A stretch of DNA of 42,829 nt. Source: JADCCX01 sp031373545 (lineage in GTDB: Bacteria > Pseudomonadota > Alphaproteobacteria > Rhizobiales > Beijerinckiaceae). Below, piece after piece: positions 42,359 to 42,829 of this stretch. Positions within the stretch are counted from its first letter, which is position 1. The number at the start of each line of letters is the position of its first letter. Made by a program: the position numbers and the translations under genes. Location: contig JANMMT010000106.1 in NCBI GenBank assembly GCA_031373545.1, positions 1 to 42,829 on the forward strand, written 5' to 3'. The notes beneath the pieces were generated by a model, which searched no databases, had not been told where the DNA came from, and saw only the letters and a program-made list of their open reading frames with translations.

Positions 42359-42712
42359 ATGACCATCAAGCGAATCAATGCTGGCCCGCGCATGAGCCAA
42401 GCCGTCATTCATGGCGGAGTTGTTTATCTCGCCGGCCAGGTCGCCAACCGCACAAAGGGCCAGAATGTCACGGCACAAACCAATGATGTTCTCAGCGCGA
42501 TTGATGACCTGCTCAAAGAGGCAGGCACCGACAAATCCAAACTGATCACGGCCCAGATCTGGCTGACGGATATGGCCCGTTTCGCGGACATGAACGCGGC
42601 ATGGGATGCCTGGGTCAGCCCCGGCAACACGCCCGCACGTGCAACGGTTCAGTCGCCTGCGCTGGCAGCCCCCGGTTTTGATGTGGAAATCATGGTCACA
42701 GCGGCAGTCTGA
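42359..42712 (+). CDS. ridA: RidA family protein (Rid/YjgF/UK114)
   Basis: A 117-residue RidA-fold protein, probably an enamine/imine deaminase that protects PLP enzymes. Seen: MTIKRINAGPRMSQAVIHGG, LAGQVANRTKGQNVTAQTND and the substrate-binding arginine in TPARATVQSPALA, with the C-terminal FDVEIMVTAAV. The subgroup is not the canonical RidA (GP(Y/W)SQA is replaced by GPRMSQA), so the specificity may differ. ATG 42359 follows GGGAG. Divergent from recA, sharing its regulatory region. Confidence 0.9.
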   Translation: MTIKRINAGPRMSQAVIHGGVVYLAGQVANRTKGQNVTAQTNDVLSAIDDLLKEAGTDKSKLITAQIWLTDMARFADMNAAWDAWVSPGNTPARATVQSPALAAPGFDVEIMVTAAV

Positions 42713-42725
42713 GCCACGGGGGGCG

Positions 42726-42829
42726 TTAGCCCGCCACCTGTTTGACCGCCTCGATCAGTTGCTTGAGGGAATAGGGCTTGGGCAGAAAGGTAAACTCCTC
42801 CTGCTCTGCCTCAGGCAGATTTTTCTTGA
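42726..42829 (-). CDS. cckA: C-terminal end of a CckA-like hybrid histidine kinase (receiver domain)
   Basis: Only the last 33 codons are in the window: KKNLPEAEQEEFTFLPKPYS and LKQLIEAVKQVAG, then TAA at 42728. FLPKPYSLKQL is the conserved end of a response-regulator receiver domain (the KP of strand 5). The context next to recA and the wording match CckA, the kinase that feeds phosphate to CtrA. The rest of the gene lies beyond the window. The identity is inferred from this fragment and synteny. Confidence 0.6.
   Translation of the reverse strand, partial: KKNLPEAEQEEFTFLPKPYSLKQLIEAVKQVAG

Noticed and set aside
1..42829. CRISPR arrays, tRNA or rRNA genes, insertion sequences
   Set aside because: No regularly spaced repeats, cloverleaf-like sequences, rRNA segments or transposase-like proteins were seen on either strand.

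Overview
The window is ordinary high-G+C chromosomal DNA of an alphaproteobacterium, most likely a member of the Hyphomicrobiales (Rhizobiales). The evidence is the order cckA(end)-recA-alaS-icd at the right end, the nearby bpt, rpsD, murI and trmJ genes, the families typical of alphaproteobacteria (DUF3126, BTLCP transglutaminase-like proteins, PAS_5, double PilZ), and exact CtrA-type TTAA-N7-TTAA boxes. No tRNA, rRNA, CRISPR array, transposase or integrase was seen.

Layout. 1-2.2 kb: a truncated membrane-anchored regulator with a TolB-like domain, a doubtful small ORF, and an FkbM methyltransferase. 2.3-8.1 kb: map and radC (overlapping), a GGDEF-EAL protein, DUF3126, two unknown envelope proteins and a gamma-carbonic-anhydrase-like protein. 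8.1-11.5 kb: a regulatory stretch with two tandem BTLCP paralogues (the second behind two exact CtrA boxes), a double-PilZ protein, a PAS_5 protein, and an orphan intrinsic terminator that implies an unannotated small RNA. 11.5-16.7 kb: rhomboid protease, CBS-pair protein, patatin phospholipase, cysE, a crotonase-fold protein lacking both usual catalytic glutamates, TspO and DUF2306 membrane proteins.

16.7-18.0 kb is a clear compositional island. A frameshifted remnant of a BrnA/DUF4415-type antitoxin is followed by one AT-rich gene for a 357-residue protein of unknown function, in an otherwise GC-rich background. This is the best candidate for recently acquired and possibly undescribed biology.

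18.0-30.9 kb is metabolic: a carboxyltransferase beta subunit, five alpha/beta hydrolases, two FAD monooxygenases, an orphan branched-chain-type ABC substrate-binding protein, a cupin, an amidohydrolase, a zinc-finger protein of the NDUFS6-like family, and bpt. Several of these (hydrolase with HGGYW motif, binding protein, cupin, flavin hydroxylase, amidohydrolase) look like a dispersed catabolic set for an aromatic or amide substrate. Two 14-bp perfect palindromes lie in promoter positions here.

30.9-42.8 kb is mainly housekeeping: a soluble globin-type chemoreceptor, rpsD, murI, a Tat-exported flavin amine oxidase, trmJ, a small exported protein, icd, alaS, recA, ridA and the end of a CckA-like kinase. 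Intrinsic terminators separate rpsD/mcp, icd/alaS and recA/alaS. The recA-ridA intergenic region carries three TGTTCT repeats spaced exactly 21 bp apart.
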